DNA of 39,497 nt from Bacteroidota bacterium (lineage in GTDB: Bacteria; Bacteroidota; Bacteroidia; UBA8524): NCBI GenBank assembly GCA_016124735.1, contig WGMZ01000046.1:1-39497 (forward strand), read 5' to 3'. The notes under the pieces are model-generated. The model had not been told where the DNA came from. It saw nothing but the letters and a program-made list of their open reading frames with translations, and searched no databases. The translations under genes were made by a program, and so were the position numbers. Of this stretch, positions 19,931 through 26,911 are shown piece after piece; the stretch's first letter is position 1; every line of letters begins with the position of its first letter.

Positions 19931-19980
19931 ATTGCCTACATGCACAAGACACTCTAAACTCTCCACCCTCCACTCTAAAC

Positions 19981-21939
19981 CTATCTGCCCAGCTCGCTCA
20001 AATGGCTGAGAATAATCTGCAGATCTCCGTTCACAGAGAAATCGCGTGCATAACGGAAATTGATGATCTCCGGATTGACTGTTAGCTGGCTCAAATCGGT
20101 CGCCCCTGCAGGACCAATAACTCCGGTGCTGATAGACGGAAGATTCCCGGCAGCGCTTCCCGGCACATAGCCCACCCAGGTTTTGGACCCCGATAAAACC
20201 TGAAAACAGTTGCTAAAGAATTTAGAGCGATTTTTTACCAACAGTATCAAGATGGGGAATAGTAAAAGCATGCACACAGTGCTGAGTACATCAAAAATTC
20301 GCTTGTTCTGTTGGTTGCTTTGGCTGGCCAGCGCCAGTTTCAGATCGATACTATAGAATTCGCCATTTGTGTTTTTACTATTGGAACCAATGATATAATG
20401 TGTCTGTTCCGGGACAATCTTAAAATTCACCTCGCTTTCGCCCAGATCACCCATCCAATGGATGATATCAGATGATGCCAGATCGCGGGCACAAAAAATC
20501 ACCTCGGTAATCCGAAACACTTCGATAATCTCCTTCAGCTGGTCAAGACTCCCTACATAATCCTGTGCCTCGGGCTTATAGTTTCCTGGACCAACGAAGC
20601 CATGAAAAGTGTGCGGCACACCGCTTTGTGCAAGAAGCTTTCTGACCCGCCTGCTTTCCTCCGGCATACCGACGATCAGGGTATTATAGGCCTTCTTTTC
20701 TCCGTAATTCAGACTTTTGTTTTTGGCAGCATATGCAATCAGACGATAGAGCAATAAAAGCATTCCGCCACCCATCGCTCCGAGAATAATCAATGCCCGG
20801 CTGAAACGCAGGCTATCGGGTGCGAAGGCATAAAGCACCGCAATGGCTATGGTGCCGTAAATCATTCCGAACACCAATTTTCTCAAAGGTGCATGCCGCT
20901 TATAGGCTCCTGCAAAATAGACACCCAGAATCCAGCAAACACAGTAAATGAGCACATTGATATAGAGGTATTTGGGCGGATAGGTGCCTCCCTGAATAAA
21001 TTTATGATTGGCCTCCCAATAGACCTTTAACAAATAAGAGCTTCCGAAAAGAATCCCTGCATCGAGAGCCGGCTGCCAGGCAGCCTGGGCAAAACGAAAC
21101 ATCAATGCTATGCCGGCACGAAACCAGATGGCCAGGTTGATAAAAACCCCGAATAGATTCGCATAACGCTTGCTGTAATGTTTCCTGGCGAAGATGACCA
21201 TGGCCCGATAGAACACAAAGACATAATTAACTGAGGTTTTCCTGGTGCTTTCTCCTTTGTAGTGGATGATGGTCGTTTCCGGGAAATAATAGTTTTTATA
21301 GCCTGCCTGAGTGATGCGGTAAGAAAGATCGATGTCTTCTCCGTACATGAAAAAGGTCTCATCCAATAAGCCGGTTTTATCGAGGGTCACTTTTCTCAAA
21401 AGCATAAAAGCACCGGCCAACACATCCACCTCATGCACCTTGTCTTTATCCAGGAAACCAAGATGGTATCGACCAAAAATCTTCGATTTTGGAAAGAGCT
21501 TTGACAAACCAAACATTTTGAAAAACGCCACTTGAGGTGTCGGCAGTCCGCGTTTGGATTCGGGCAAATACTCTCCCTTTCCATCAATCATTTTAACACC
21601 CAAACCACCGGCATCCGGATGTGTATCCATAAAGTCGACCACCTTACGAAAAGTGTCCTCTTCCACCACTGTGTCCGGATTCAGCAGTAAAACATAACGT
21701 CCTTTACTCTGCAGAATGGCCTGATTATTTGCTACGGCGAAGCCCGGATTATCGCTATTGGCAATCAGATGAACTTCAGGGAATTTTTCCCTAACCATGG
21801 CCACCGATCCATCCACTGACCGGTTATCAACCACCCATACTTCGCCCTTTACCTTCGCCAGTGCCTTGCGCACAGAGAGAAGTGCCTGTTCGAGAAAATG
21901 CTCGACATTGTAGTTGACGATGACGATTGAAATATCCAT
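19981..21939 (-). CDS. GT2 glycosyltransferase fused to a WbaP-like membrane region with degenerate catalytic domain
   Basis: Start chosen at the ATG of MDISIVIVNYN (652 residues); the 68-codon open extension upstream lies in the divergent promoter region. Residues 1-~250 are a GT2 (GT-A) domain of the rhamnosyltransferase-like group: VVDNRSVDGS (37-46), SDNPGFAVANNQAI (62-75), LLLNPDT with the DxD-equivalent Asp (84-90), and GEDIDLSYR (200-208). About 255-405 holds five likely membrane helices. About 418-540 is a Rossmann-like CoA_binding_3 domain (NTLIVG). KRIFDVLST (546-554) begins a sixth membrane helix, as in WbaP/PglC-type phosphoglycosyl transferases. What follows is a shortened version (LSGSKTWVGY for LKGDMSLVGPRP, then VNGDLQIIL) with no Asp-Glu catalytic dyad. 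It probably transfers a sugar in O-antigen or exopolysaccharide synthesis; the C-terminal half may be structural. Confidence 0.85.
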   Translation of the reverse strand: MDISIVIVNYNVEHFLEQALLSVRKALAKVKGEVWVVDNRSVDGSVAMVREKFPEVHLIANSDNPGFAVANNQAILQSKGRYVLLLNPDTVVEEDTFRKVVDFMDTHPDAGGLGVKMIDGKGEYLPESKRGLPTPQVAFFKMFGLSKLFPKSKIFGRYHLGFLDKDKVHEVDVLAGAFMLLRKVTLDKTGLLDETFFMYGEDIDLSYRITQAGYKNYYFPETTIIHYKGESTRKTSVNYVFVFYRAMVIFARKHYSKRYANLFGVFINLAIWFRAGIALMFRFAQAAWQPALDAGILFGSSYLLKVYWEANHKFIQGGTYPPKYLYINVLIYCVCWILGVYFAGAYKRHAPLRKLVFGMIYGTIAIAVLYAFAPDSLRFSRALIILGAMGGGMLLLLYRLIAYAAKNKSLNYGEKKAYNTLIVGMPEESRRVRKLLAQSGVPHTFHGFVGPGNYKPEAQDYVGSLDQLKEIIEVFRITEVIFCARDLASSDIIHWMGDLGESEVNFKIVPEQTHYIIGSNSKNTNGEFYSIDLKLALASQSNQQNKRIFDVLSTVCMLLLFPILILLVKNRSKFFSNCFQVLSGSKTWVGYVPGSAAGNLPSISTGVIGPAGATDLSQLTVNPEIINFRYARDFSVNGDLQIILSHLSELGR

Positions 21940-22093
21940 TCCGGAAGGTGTTCCATTGACCGCAGACCACTGTAAGTCTGAGGTTGATGGGCCAATTGAC
22001 AAAGAAACGACGCTTGCAGGGAAAAGAAAAATGCTTTTGTAATTGACATCCGAAAATGGGGCAAAACCGCGTAATTCTTTGTAAATTAAGCAC

Positions 22094-22681
22094 ATGAAAA
22101 TACTGGAAATACTTTTAATCAGCGCATTAATCTGCCTGCTCATGGTAATGCCTTATGACATATCCGGTATCAACATAGTGCTGGTACTGACTGTGAGCGC
22201 ACTTAGCCTACTCTATTTTTACTCGGGAATCGCTGTTCCCGTTCAATTGATTCCCAAAGGATCTCTGCCCAGAGCCTCAGAAAACAACTCTTTTCTGGGT
22301 GCTGCCTCCGGATTGTTAGGCGGAATGGGTGCTTCCATCTTCTTGTTGGGCCTTCTGTTTAAAATCATGCATTGGCCATTTGCAAATATCCAAATTTACA
22401 TAGGCTTGCCGATGATTTGCCTGTCCCTGCTGGTTTCTTTATTGCAGGTCCGAAAGAATAACCTAAAAATCCACAATGCTATGATCAAGCGGATGTCTGT
22501 CTTTGCTTTGCTTGGAATCCTTTTGGTTTTATACCCGGGAAGCTGGGACAATTACCGCTACCGGAATCATCCTCAATACCTGCATGCCCTGAATGCCTGG
22601 AAAGCCGACCCTGGTAACCAGGAGTTGCGGCATACGATGGAAAAAGAGCTTGAAAGGATGAAAGCAGAAGATCCGAAATAA
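22094..22681 (+). CDS. GldL-like multi-pass membrane protein (paralogue 1)
   Basis: A 195-residue protein with about four or five predicted membrane helices: two at residues 4-50 (LLISALICLLMVM and VLVLTVSALSLLYFYSGI), one around 70-90 (GLLGGMGASIFLLGLLF), one around 100-118 (IYIGLPMICLSLLVSLL), one around 133-150 (MSVFALLGILLVLYPG). LFKIMHWPFANIQIYIGL matches the FKxMHWPGA motif found in GldL and many small Bacteroidota membrane proteins. The C-terminus is soluble, with an NYRYRNHPQYLHAL segment and a charged helix. It is clearly homologous to the protein at 24340-24942 in length, helix order and the DNYRYRNHP / DMYRYQNHP region. Divergent from the glycosyltransferase. Function not known. 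Confidence 0.8.
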   Translation: MKILEILLISALICLLMVMPYDISGINIVLVLTVSALSLLYFYSGIAVPVQLIPKGSLPRASENNSFLGAASGLLGGMGASIFLLGLLFKIMHWPFANIQIYIGLPMICLSLLVSLLQVRKNNLKIHNAMIKRMSVFALLGILLVLYPGSWDNYRYRNHPQYLHALNAWKADPGNQELRHTMEKELERMKAEDPK

Positions 22682-22792
22682 ACGGGCACTTCTTCTTTAT
22701 CTTACGGAATTCAAACCGAGTGACAGGTCACAAAGAATTAACCTTGGCTTAACTTCGAAATTGGAACAATAATTCGAATTTTGAATAGGTAT

Positions 22793-23188
22793 ATGCTGCG
22801 TCTGTTATTCATTCCCTTTCTTATTCTGTACTATCTGTTCGGAACCTTGGTACTTCAGGGGAATTTTGCGGCCTTTTCAGACTTACCGGAAATGTATGTG
22901 CATTGTCAGGAAACGGAAGATCCTGACATGGACTTCATGGATTTTCTTTTTGAACACCTTATCCAGTTAGATGATGATCATGGCAATCCAGACGGCGACG
23001 ATCTGATGCCACATCAACCTGTTCATTTTCATCATCATAATATTCTATGGGCCTTTGCCGAGGTCAATTCTTTTCAATCTTTTCATGTTCACTCAGATGA
23101 CCCTGCAACAGTTGCCAGCATAGAACATGAAGGTGAAATTAATGGGTATACTAGTGGGGTGTTCCATCCGCCAACAGCGCATGCCTGA
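22793..23188 (+). CDS. Small secreted His/Asp-rich protein, possible metal binder
   Basis: Start taken at the ATG at 22793 (131 residues); a TTG four codons earlier is possible. Residues 1-~28 form a hydrophobic export signal (LLFIPFLILYYLFGTLVL). The mature part is strongly acidic and histidine-rich: HCQETEDPDMDFMDFLFEHL, QLDDDHGNPDGDD, HQPVHFHHHN, SFHVHSDD. Small exported proteins of this composition accompany metal-efflux genes in Bacteroidota, so metal binding in the periplasm is a reasonable inference, but no efflux gene is present here. It is followed by the PepSY-like protein gene 52 bases downstream, ending at a shared terminator, so the two are probably one operon. Confidence 0.7.
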   Translation: MLRLLFIPFLILYYLFGTLVLQGNFAAFSDLPEMYVHCQETEDPDMDFMDFLFEHLIQLDDDHGNPDGDDLMPHQPVHFHHHNILWAFAEVNSFQSFHVHSDDPATVASIEHEGEINGYTSGVFHPPTAHA

Positions 23189-23240
23189 ATCGGAACTGAA
23201 CCCAGAACTACGATATCCCAAAACCTAATAATTTCTAGAA

Positions 23241-23747
23241 ATGAAAAAACTCATGTTAGCGGCCATGGCCGTTGTAAGCAGCTCTTTGCTGTTTGGGCAG
23301 GAAATTCCAGCCAATAAAATTCCGGCAGAAGTAAAAGCCGCCTTTCAATCTAAATTCCCAAATGCTGAAAAAGTAAAATGGGAAATGGAAGAAGGATACT
23401 ACGATGCCGAATTCAAACAAAAAGGCACCGAGATGTCGGCTGAATTCAGCGCAAAAGGCGAATGGATTGAAACCGAGATGGAAATTAAATCTTCTCAGCT
23501 TCCTAAAGCTGTGCAGGACCAAATAAAAGCAGCCTACCCCGGATACGAAATCGACCACGCCATGCAAGTAGAAAGTGCCAAGTTTGGTAATTGTTTCGAG
23601 GTGGAAATGGAGAAGGGAAGCACCGAAATCAATGTGCACTATTCAGCAGATGGAAAAACCCTGGAAACAGGGGCTCCACGAGAAAAGCATAAAATGAAAG
23701 AAGAACTCGAAGATAAGATGAAGGAACATCATCAGGAGAAACACTAA
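23241..23747 (+). CDS. Periplasmic PepSY-like (DUF2874) protein
   Basis: 168 residues. Residues 1-19 are a signal peptide (KKLMLAAMAVVSSSLLFG, then QEIP). Two copies of the PepSY-like unit follow: IPAEVKAAFQSKFPNAEKVKWEMEEGYYDAEF (with EMSAEFSAKGEWIETE) and LPKAVQDQIKAAYPGYEIDHAM (with STEINVHYSADGKTLE). This is the putative beta-lactamase-inhibitor-like PepSY fold found in many Bacteroidota. The C-terminus is a charged, His-containing helix (KEELEDKMKEHHQEKH), which echoes the His-rich neighbour upstream. Probably a periplasmic binding protein; ligand unknown. A strong terminator follows. Confidence 0.85.
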   Translation: MKKLMLAAMAVVSSSLLFGQEIPANKIPAEVKAAFQSKFPNAEKVKWEMEEGYYDAEFKQKGTEMSAEFSAKGEWIETEMEIKSSQLPKAVQDQIKAAYPGYEIDHAMQVESAKFGNCFEVEMEKGSTEINVHYSADGKTLETGAPREKHKMKEELEDKMKEHHQEKH

Positions 23748-23765
23748 GTTTTCATCTGCATATAG

Positions 23766-23796
23766 AAAGGACGCGTCAATGATTCGTCCTTTTTTT
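23766..23796 (+). terminator. Intrinsic terminator after the PepSY-like gene
   Basis: AAAGGACG (23766-23773) and CGTCCTTT (23785-23792) form an 8-bp stem with an 11-nt loop, followed by a T run to 23796. It terminates + strand transcription and overlaps the last codons of the convergent MORN-type gene, which supplies part of the stem. Confidence 0.82.
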
Positions 23797-24258
23797 CCTT
23801 AAGGTGATATTTCCATAATCAACCTTGACTTCCCCATTATCAGCGGTATAAAAAATCCAAATACCCGTTCGTTTTCCGAAATAAAGCCGACCCTTTGAGA
23901 TCAATCTGCCGGACTCATCGTAATATTTCCATTTCCCATTGGGCATTCCATGAGAGAATCTTCCGCGCGATTCACGTTTACCAGACTCGTAGTAAGTTAG
24001 ATACCAACCTTTGCATACACCTCGATGAAAAACGGCTCTGATCTTCAGGTTCCCTGATTCATATTTCGAAATGCAGATTCTTCCACCAAGCAATCTTCTT
24101 CTTCCACAGTAAAAAATATTGGAAACAATTCCATTATCGCAGGAGTCGAGAGCAGAATTAATCCCTTCTTGACAATGGACATTAATTCGTCCTTCACTCT
24201 GCTGACACAGGCTCAGCAACATAAGAAGCATTGCCATTCGGAATAGTTTATTAATCAT
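23776..24258 (-). CDS. Exported MORN/YwqK-type repeat protein
   Basis: Start taken at the ATG of MINKLFRMAMLLMLLSLCQQ (160 residues); eight further codons upstream have only a TTG start. Residues 1-~22 are a signal peptide. The body contains repeats of ~22 residues of the MORN/YwqK type: YESGNLKIRAVFHRGVCKGW, YYESGKRESRGRFSHGMPNGKW, YYDESGRLISKGRLYFGKRTGIW. Four Cys residues lie in the N-terminal part. Such proteins are often labelled antitoxins by homology, but there is no toxin here. The 3' end overlaps the terminator of the convergent operon. Function unknown; a second protein of this type lies at 26594-26911. Confidence 0.72.
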   Translation of the reverse strand: MINKLFRMAMLLMLLSLCQQSEGRINVHCQEGINSALDSCDNGIVSNIFYCGRRRLLGGRICISKYESGNLKIRAVFHRGVCKGWYLTYYESGKRESRGRFSHGMPNGKWKYYDESGRLISKGRLYFGKRTGIWIFYTADNGEVKVDYGNITLRKKRTNH

Positions 24259-24339
24259 GGAAAATTTAATTGATACTTTCAAATACCAGAGATAAATATC
24301 GTGACAGTCAAACTGCCCATTTCTTTTTATCTTAACAAG

Positions 24340-24942
24340 ATGAAACTACTTGAAATCGGATTACTTATCGTACTTCTTTGCGTGATTATTGCTCTTCCCT
24401 ATGATATACCTGGGATGACTATGCTTTTGGTGCTTTTAATTAGCCTCCTCAGCATTCTTTACTTTTATTCTGGATTATCGATTTCTAGAGGATTTCGCTT
24501 AAAGGGGGTTTTTCCAACCGCAACAAGCGGAACTTCAAAAACAGATGTTTTCATTGGTCTTTTAGGTGGCCTGGGGGCATCGGCTGCATTGATGGGGATT
24601 CTTTTTAAAGTGATGCATTGGCCAGGCGCAGGGATGGAGATGATGCTTGGATTGTTACTTTCCCTTATTTCCCTTATTGGTTCCCTCTTCAAGTTTCGCA
24701 GCGACACATCCGGTCTCTATAAAGCCTTGCTGAAAAGGCTCTCCGTTATCGTTATCATCGGAATCTATCTCATGTTGTTTCCGCTGCGCTGGGACATGTA
24801 CCGTTACCAGAATCATCCAAGCTACTTAAAAGCATTATTCGAATGGAGACAAGATCCACAAAATCCGAATCTAAAAGCAAAGTTTGATGCGGAATTGATG
24901 AAGTTGGAGAAGAGAGATTCTCTCGAATTCTCGCATCAATAA
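24340..24942 (+). CDS. GldL-like multi-pass membrane protein (paralogue 2)
   Basis: Start chosen at the ATG of MKLLEIGLLIVLL (200 residues), which aligns with MKILEILLISALI of the paralogue at 22094; an upstream 13-codon GTG extension is less likely. The same order of membrane helices is present, with YFYSGLSI, GLLGGLGASAALMGILFKVMHWPGAGMEMMLGL and RLSVIVIIGIYLMLFPLRWDMYRYQNHPSYLKAL all matching paralogue 1. The soluble tail carries the charged helix NLKAKFDAELMKLEKRD. The two genes are separated by three unrelated genes, so a tandem duplication was later split or the intervening genes were inserted. It converges on recR with 8 bases between stops. Confidence 0.8.
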   Translation: MKLLEIGLLIVLLCVIIALPYDIPGMTMLLVLLISLLSILYFYSGLSISRGFRLKGVFPTATSGTSKTDVFIGLLGGLGASAALMGILFKVMHWPGAGMEMMLGLLLSLISLIGSLFKFRSDTSGLYKALLKRLSVIVIIGIYLMLFPLRWDMYRYQNHPSYLKALFEWRQDPQNPNLKAKFDAELMKLEKRDSLEFSHQ

Positions 24943-24950
24943 TTTAGCAT

Positions 24951-25553
24951 TCATTCATAAGGAACCCGCGAAGCGATGCTTCTTCCCAGGGTAATCTCAT
25001 CTGCATATTCAAGCTCGCCGCCAATGGCAATTCCTCTGGAAAGGCTGCTCACTTTGATGCCCATCGCCTTAAGTTTCCTTGCCAGATAGAACCCGGTGGT
25101 ATCGCCTTCCATCGTGGCGCTGAGGGCAAGGATTACTTCCTCCACCTCATTCTTTTTGAGGCGTTCTTCGAGTCCGGAAATGTTCAAATCCTCCGGACCA
25201 ATGCCATCAATCGGACTGATCAAACCACCGAGGATATGATACAATCCCCGGTATTGAGATGTATTTTCAATCGCCATTACATCGCGCATATCTTCTACCA
25301 GGCACATCAGCTTTGAATCGCGGCGCTTGTCTTTGCAGATATTGCAAACTTCCTCATCCGATACATTGCCGCATTCCGAGCAAAATTTGAGTTGTTCTTT
25401 CAAAGCAATAATTGCCCCCGATAGTGAGCGGATATCCTGCTCATTCTGCTTGATTAAATGCAGCACAAGGCGCAATGCCGTTTTCTTCCCAATACCCGGA
25501 AAGCGCGCAAATTCATTAACAGCCTGTTCGATGATGCGGGAGGAGAAGTCCAT
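24951..25553 (-). CDS. recR: Recombination protein RecR
   Basis: RecR acts with RecO (and RecF) to load RecA on SSB-coated gapped DNA. At 200 residues it has the normal length. Seen are the N-terminal helix-hairpin-helix (FARFPGIGKKTALRLVLHL), the C4 zinc motif (C58, C61, C70, C73 in FCSECGN and CNIC), and the Toprim domain with LMCLVEDMRDVMAIE, YHILGGLISPIDGIGPEDL, EVILALSATMEGDTT and SSLSRGIAIGGELEYADEITL, closing with GRSI. Downstream it converges with paralogue 2; upstream lies the inverted-repeat cassette, whose left arm begins 62 bases from the recR ATG. Confidence 0.98.
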   Translation of the reverse strand: MDFSSRIIEQAVNEFARFPGIGKKTALRLVLHLIKQNEQDIRSLSGAIIALKEQLKFCSECGNVSDEEVCNICKDKRRDSKLMCLVEDMRDVMAIENTSQYRGLYHILGGLISPIDGIGPEDLNISGLEERLKKNEVEEVILALSATMEGDTTGFYLARKLKAMGIKVSSLSRGIAIGGELEYADEITLGRSIASRVPYE

Positions 25554-25615
25554 GCCGCTAAATTAATCAATGCGATTGAGAGAAGAGGAAAAGGATCTGG
25601 AGATCTTCAGATATC

Positions 25616-25649
25616 GTGATTTCGCGACATTGAGATATTGAGACATGTG
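25616..25649. repeat. Left arm of the inverted repeat enclosing the four-helix-bundle gene
   Basis: The 34-base arm ends with TGAGATATTGAGACATGTG. It pairs with the arm at 26096-26130: about 29 of 35 aligned positions are the same once the right arm is reverse-complemented, and the inner 20 bases differ by one inserted A. A separate near-palindrome (25595-25612) lies just outside. Confidence 0.8.
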
Positions 25650-25733
25650 ATTTAGAAATCAAATTTTTACAGCTAAAGGACTTTGCCTTTCCGATTTATA
25701 CGTTTCAGTTGAGAATTTTGGGAAATAACATTC

Positions 25734-26093
25734 ATGAAACGTAATTACTATAAAAAATTGACAATATATCTGGAAAGCCTGGAGCTCGCCAAGGATATTA
25801 CTTCGGGAATATACAATAGAAGATCCTTTCGCTTAGTCGAGCAAATCATCTCATCAGCAGTTTCGATTCCAAGTAATATAGCTGAAGGGTCACAGATGAA
25901 TACTGTATCTCACTTTAAAAAGTATTTATTCATCGCAAGCAGCTCAGCTGCAGAACTTGAGACTCAACTCACCATTATTCAGACAATTTCAGAAACGAAT
26001 AATACAGCAATAAATACATGGATTTATCGGACGAACAAAATTCAGTCAATGATTAGAGGGCTAATAAAGTACCTGGATGACAACAATAAGTAG
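25734..26093 (+). CDS. Four-helix-bundle protein (S23/23S rRNA intervening-sequence protein family)
   Basis: A 119-residue protein with the family signature ISSAVSIPSNIAEGS and the surrounding helices (LTIYLESLELAKDI; HFKKYLFIASSSAAELETQL; RTNKIQSMIRGLIKYL). The family forms a four-helix bundle; members are encoded inside 23S rRNA intervening sequences in Leptospira and others, act as Avd accessory proteins of diversity-generating retroelements, or stand alone, as here. No reverse transcriptase, template repeat or rRNA is in the window. The stop codon lies 2 bases before the right inverted-repeat arm, so the gene fills the space between the arms. The coding sequence is more AT-rich than recR and apaG on either side, in keeping with mobility. 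Biochemical role unknown. Confidence 0.88.
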   Translation: MKRNYYKKLTIYLESLELAKDITSGIYNRRSFRLVEQIISSAVSIPSNIAEGSQMNTVSHFKKYLFIASSSAAELETQLTIIQTISETNNTAINTWIYRTNKIQSMIRGLIKYLDDNNK

Positions 26094-26095
26094 CC

Positions 26096-26130
26096 CACAT
26101 TGTCTCAATATCTCACTGTCACAACGTCAC
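26096..26130. repeat. Right arm of the inverted repeat enclosing the four-helix-bundle gene
   Basis: Reverse complement of this 35-base arm ends in TGAGATATTGAGACAATGTG and matches the left arm at 25616-25649. It begins 2 bases after the stop codon. No target-site duplication is visible outside the arms. Confidence 0.8.
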
Positions 26131-26161
26131 AAAATCTCAATGAACTGTGGATTATTTTCAC

Positions 26162-26191
26162 TTGCAGTAAACCAAACCTATCCTAATTTCG
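26162..26191 (+). promoter_or_regulatory. Candidate promoter of apaG
   Basis: TTG (26162-26164), 19-nt spacer and TAATTTCG (26184-26191) match the TTG / TAnnTTTG consensus with one mismatch in the -7 box. A purine-rich AGGAAAGG ends 4 bases before the apaG ATG. Confidence 0.4.
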
Positions 26192-26210
26192 TCTATATAG
26201 GAAAGGAATT

Positions 26211-26597
26211 ATGCCAACGGCCATTACAAACGATATTCGGGTGCAGGTAGACACACAATACCAACACGAACAAAGCGAGCCGATGAACAATTTGCATCTT
26301 TTTGCATACCACATCAGCATTCAAAACAACAGCGATCATATTATTCAGCTGATGCGCCGGCATTGGTATATTTTCGACTCCAATGGCGAAACGAGAGAAG
26401 TGGAAGGTGAAGGAGTGGTTGGTCTTCAGCCAATTTTACGACCCGGCGATACGCACACCTATATTTCTGCCTGTAACCTGCACAGCGATATGGGCAAGAT
26501 GATGGGAACCTATCTTTTCGAGCGTCTCGACGATGGCAGCACCTTCGAAGTAACCATTCCGGAATTCAACCTGATGACTCCGCTCCGGTATAACTAA
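26211..26597 (+). CDS. apaG: ApaG-domain protein
   Basis: 128 residues, the usual length of stand-alone ApaG, a fibronectin-III-like beta-sandwich. Family features seen: AITNDIRVQVDTQY at the start, FAYHISIQNNSDHIIQLMRRHWYIFDSNG, GEGVVGLQPILRPGDTHTYISACNL, and MGTYLFE with a C-terminal IPEFNLMTP. In enterobacteria apaG is linked to diadenosine tetraphosphate hydrolase and Co/Mg phenotypes; the exact biochemical role is unsettled, and in eukaryotes the fold occurs in F-box proteins. It has its own candidate promoter, and its stop codon overlaps that of the convergent MORN-type gene by 4 bases. Confidence 0.95.
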   Translation: MPTAITNDIRVQVDTQYQHEQSEPMNNLHLFAYHISIQNNSDHIIQLMRRHWYIFDSNGETREVEGEGVVGLQPILRPGDTHTYISACNLHSDMGKMMGTYLFERLDDGSTFEVTIPEFNLMTPLRYN

Positions 26598-26911
26598 CAG
26601 CCACAGCTTTTGGCCTTTCGCACCCGGCCTTTCCTATCGATGTATTCAATGATTTTTCCGTTGGCATAGCGCTGCATCCAAAGCAGTTTTCCATTTTTAT
26701 AATGCGCTTTCAGGATGAGCAATCCCGCCATATCATACTCTTTAAAAGTCCCGTGACGAAGCCCGGATTTGAAGCGACCCTGTAAAATGAGTTGATGGCT
26801 GTCGTTGTACAATTTGTAGCGGCCGTTTTTGGTAGAATCGTATTGTGCCCGCAAATCTCCCGCAAGCAATACTGCACCCAACAAAAAAAGAAGGGCACAT
26901 TGACGGATCAT
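26594..26911 (-). CDS. Small exported MORN/YwqK-type protein
   Basis: 105 residues. Residues 1-22 are a signal peptide (CALLFLLGAVLLAGDLRA). The rest contains MORN-like repeats: NGRYKLYNDSHQLILQGRFKSGLRHGTFKEYDM, AGLLILKAHYKNGKLLWMQRY and ANGKIIEYIDRKGRV, ending in KSCGC. The ATG overlaps the stop of the biotin carrier gene as ATGA, so translation is coupled to it; the 3' end overlaps apaG's stop. The same repeat type occurs in the protein at 23776-24258. A toxin partner is absent, so the antitoxin label often attached to this family is not supported here. Function unknown. Confidence 0.75.
   Translation of the reverse strand: MIRQCALLFLLGAVLLAGDLRAQYDSTKNGRYKLYNDSHQLILQGRFKSGLRHGTFKEYDMAGLLILKAHYKNGKLLWMQRYANGKIIEYIDRKGRVRKAKSCGC

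Noticed and set aside
19416-19966. Short - strand frames (60-106 codons) with GDPSGVLLN-type text.
   Set aside because: They run through the 202-bp repeat units and their palindromes and repeat with the same period; no start signals. They are read-through of the repeat, not genes.
21940-22143. The 68-codon N-terminal extension of the GT2 fusion protein.
   Set aside because: The family begins at MDISIVIVNYN; the extension overlaps the start of the divergent membrane protein gene and does not look like protein.
25607-26140. Target-site duplication flanking the inverted-repeat cassette.
   Set aside because: Bases outside the two arms were compared and no convincing short direct repeat was found.
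23776-26911. Toxin-antitoxin role for the two MORN/YwqK-type proteins.
   Set aside because: Both have signal peptides and no toxin gene is adjacent; the antitoxin label comes only from family naming.
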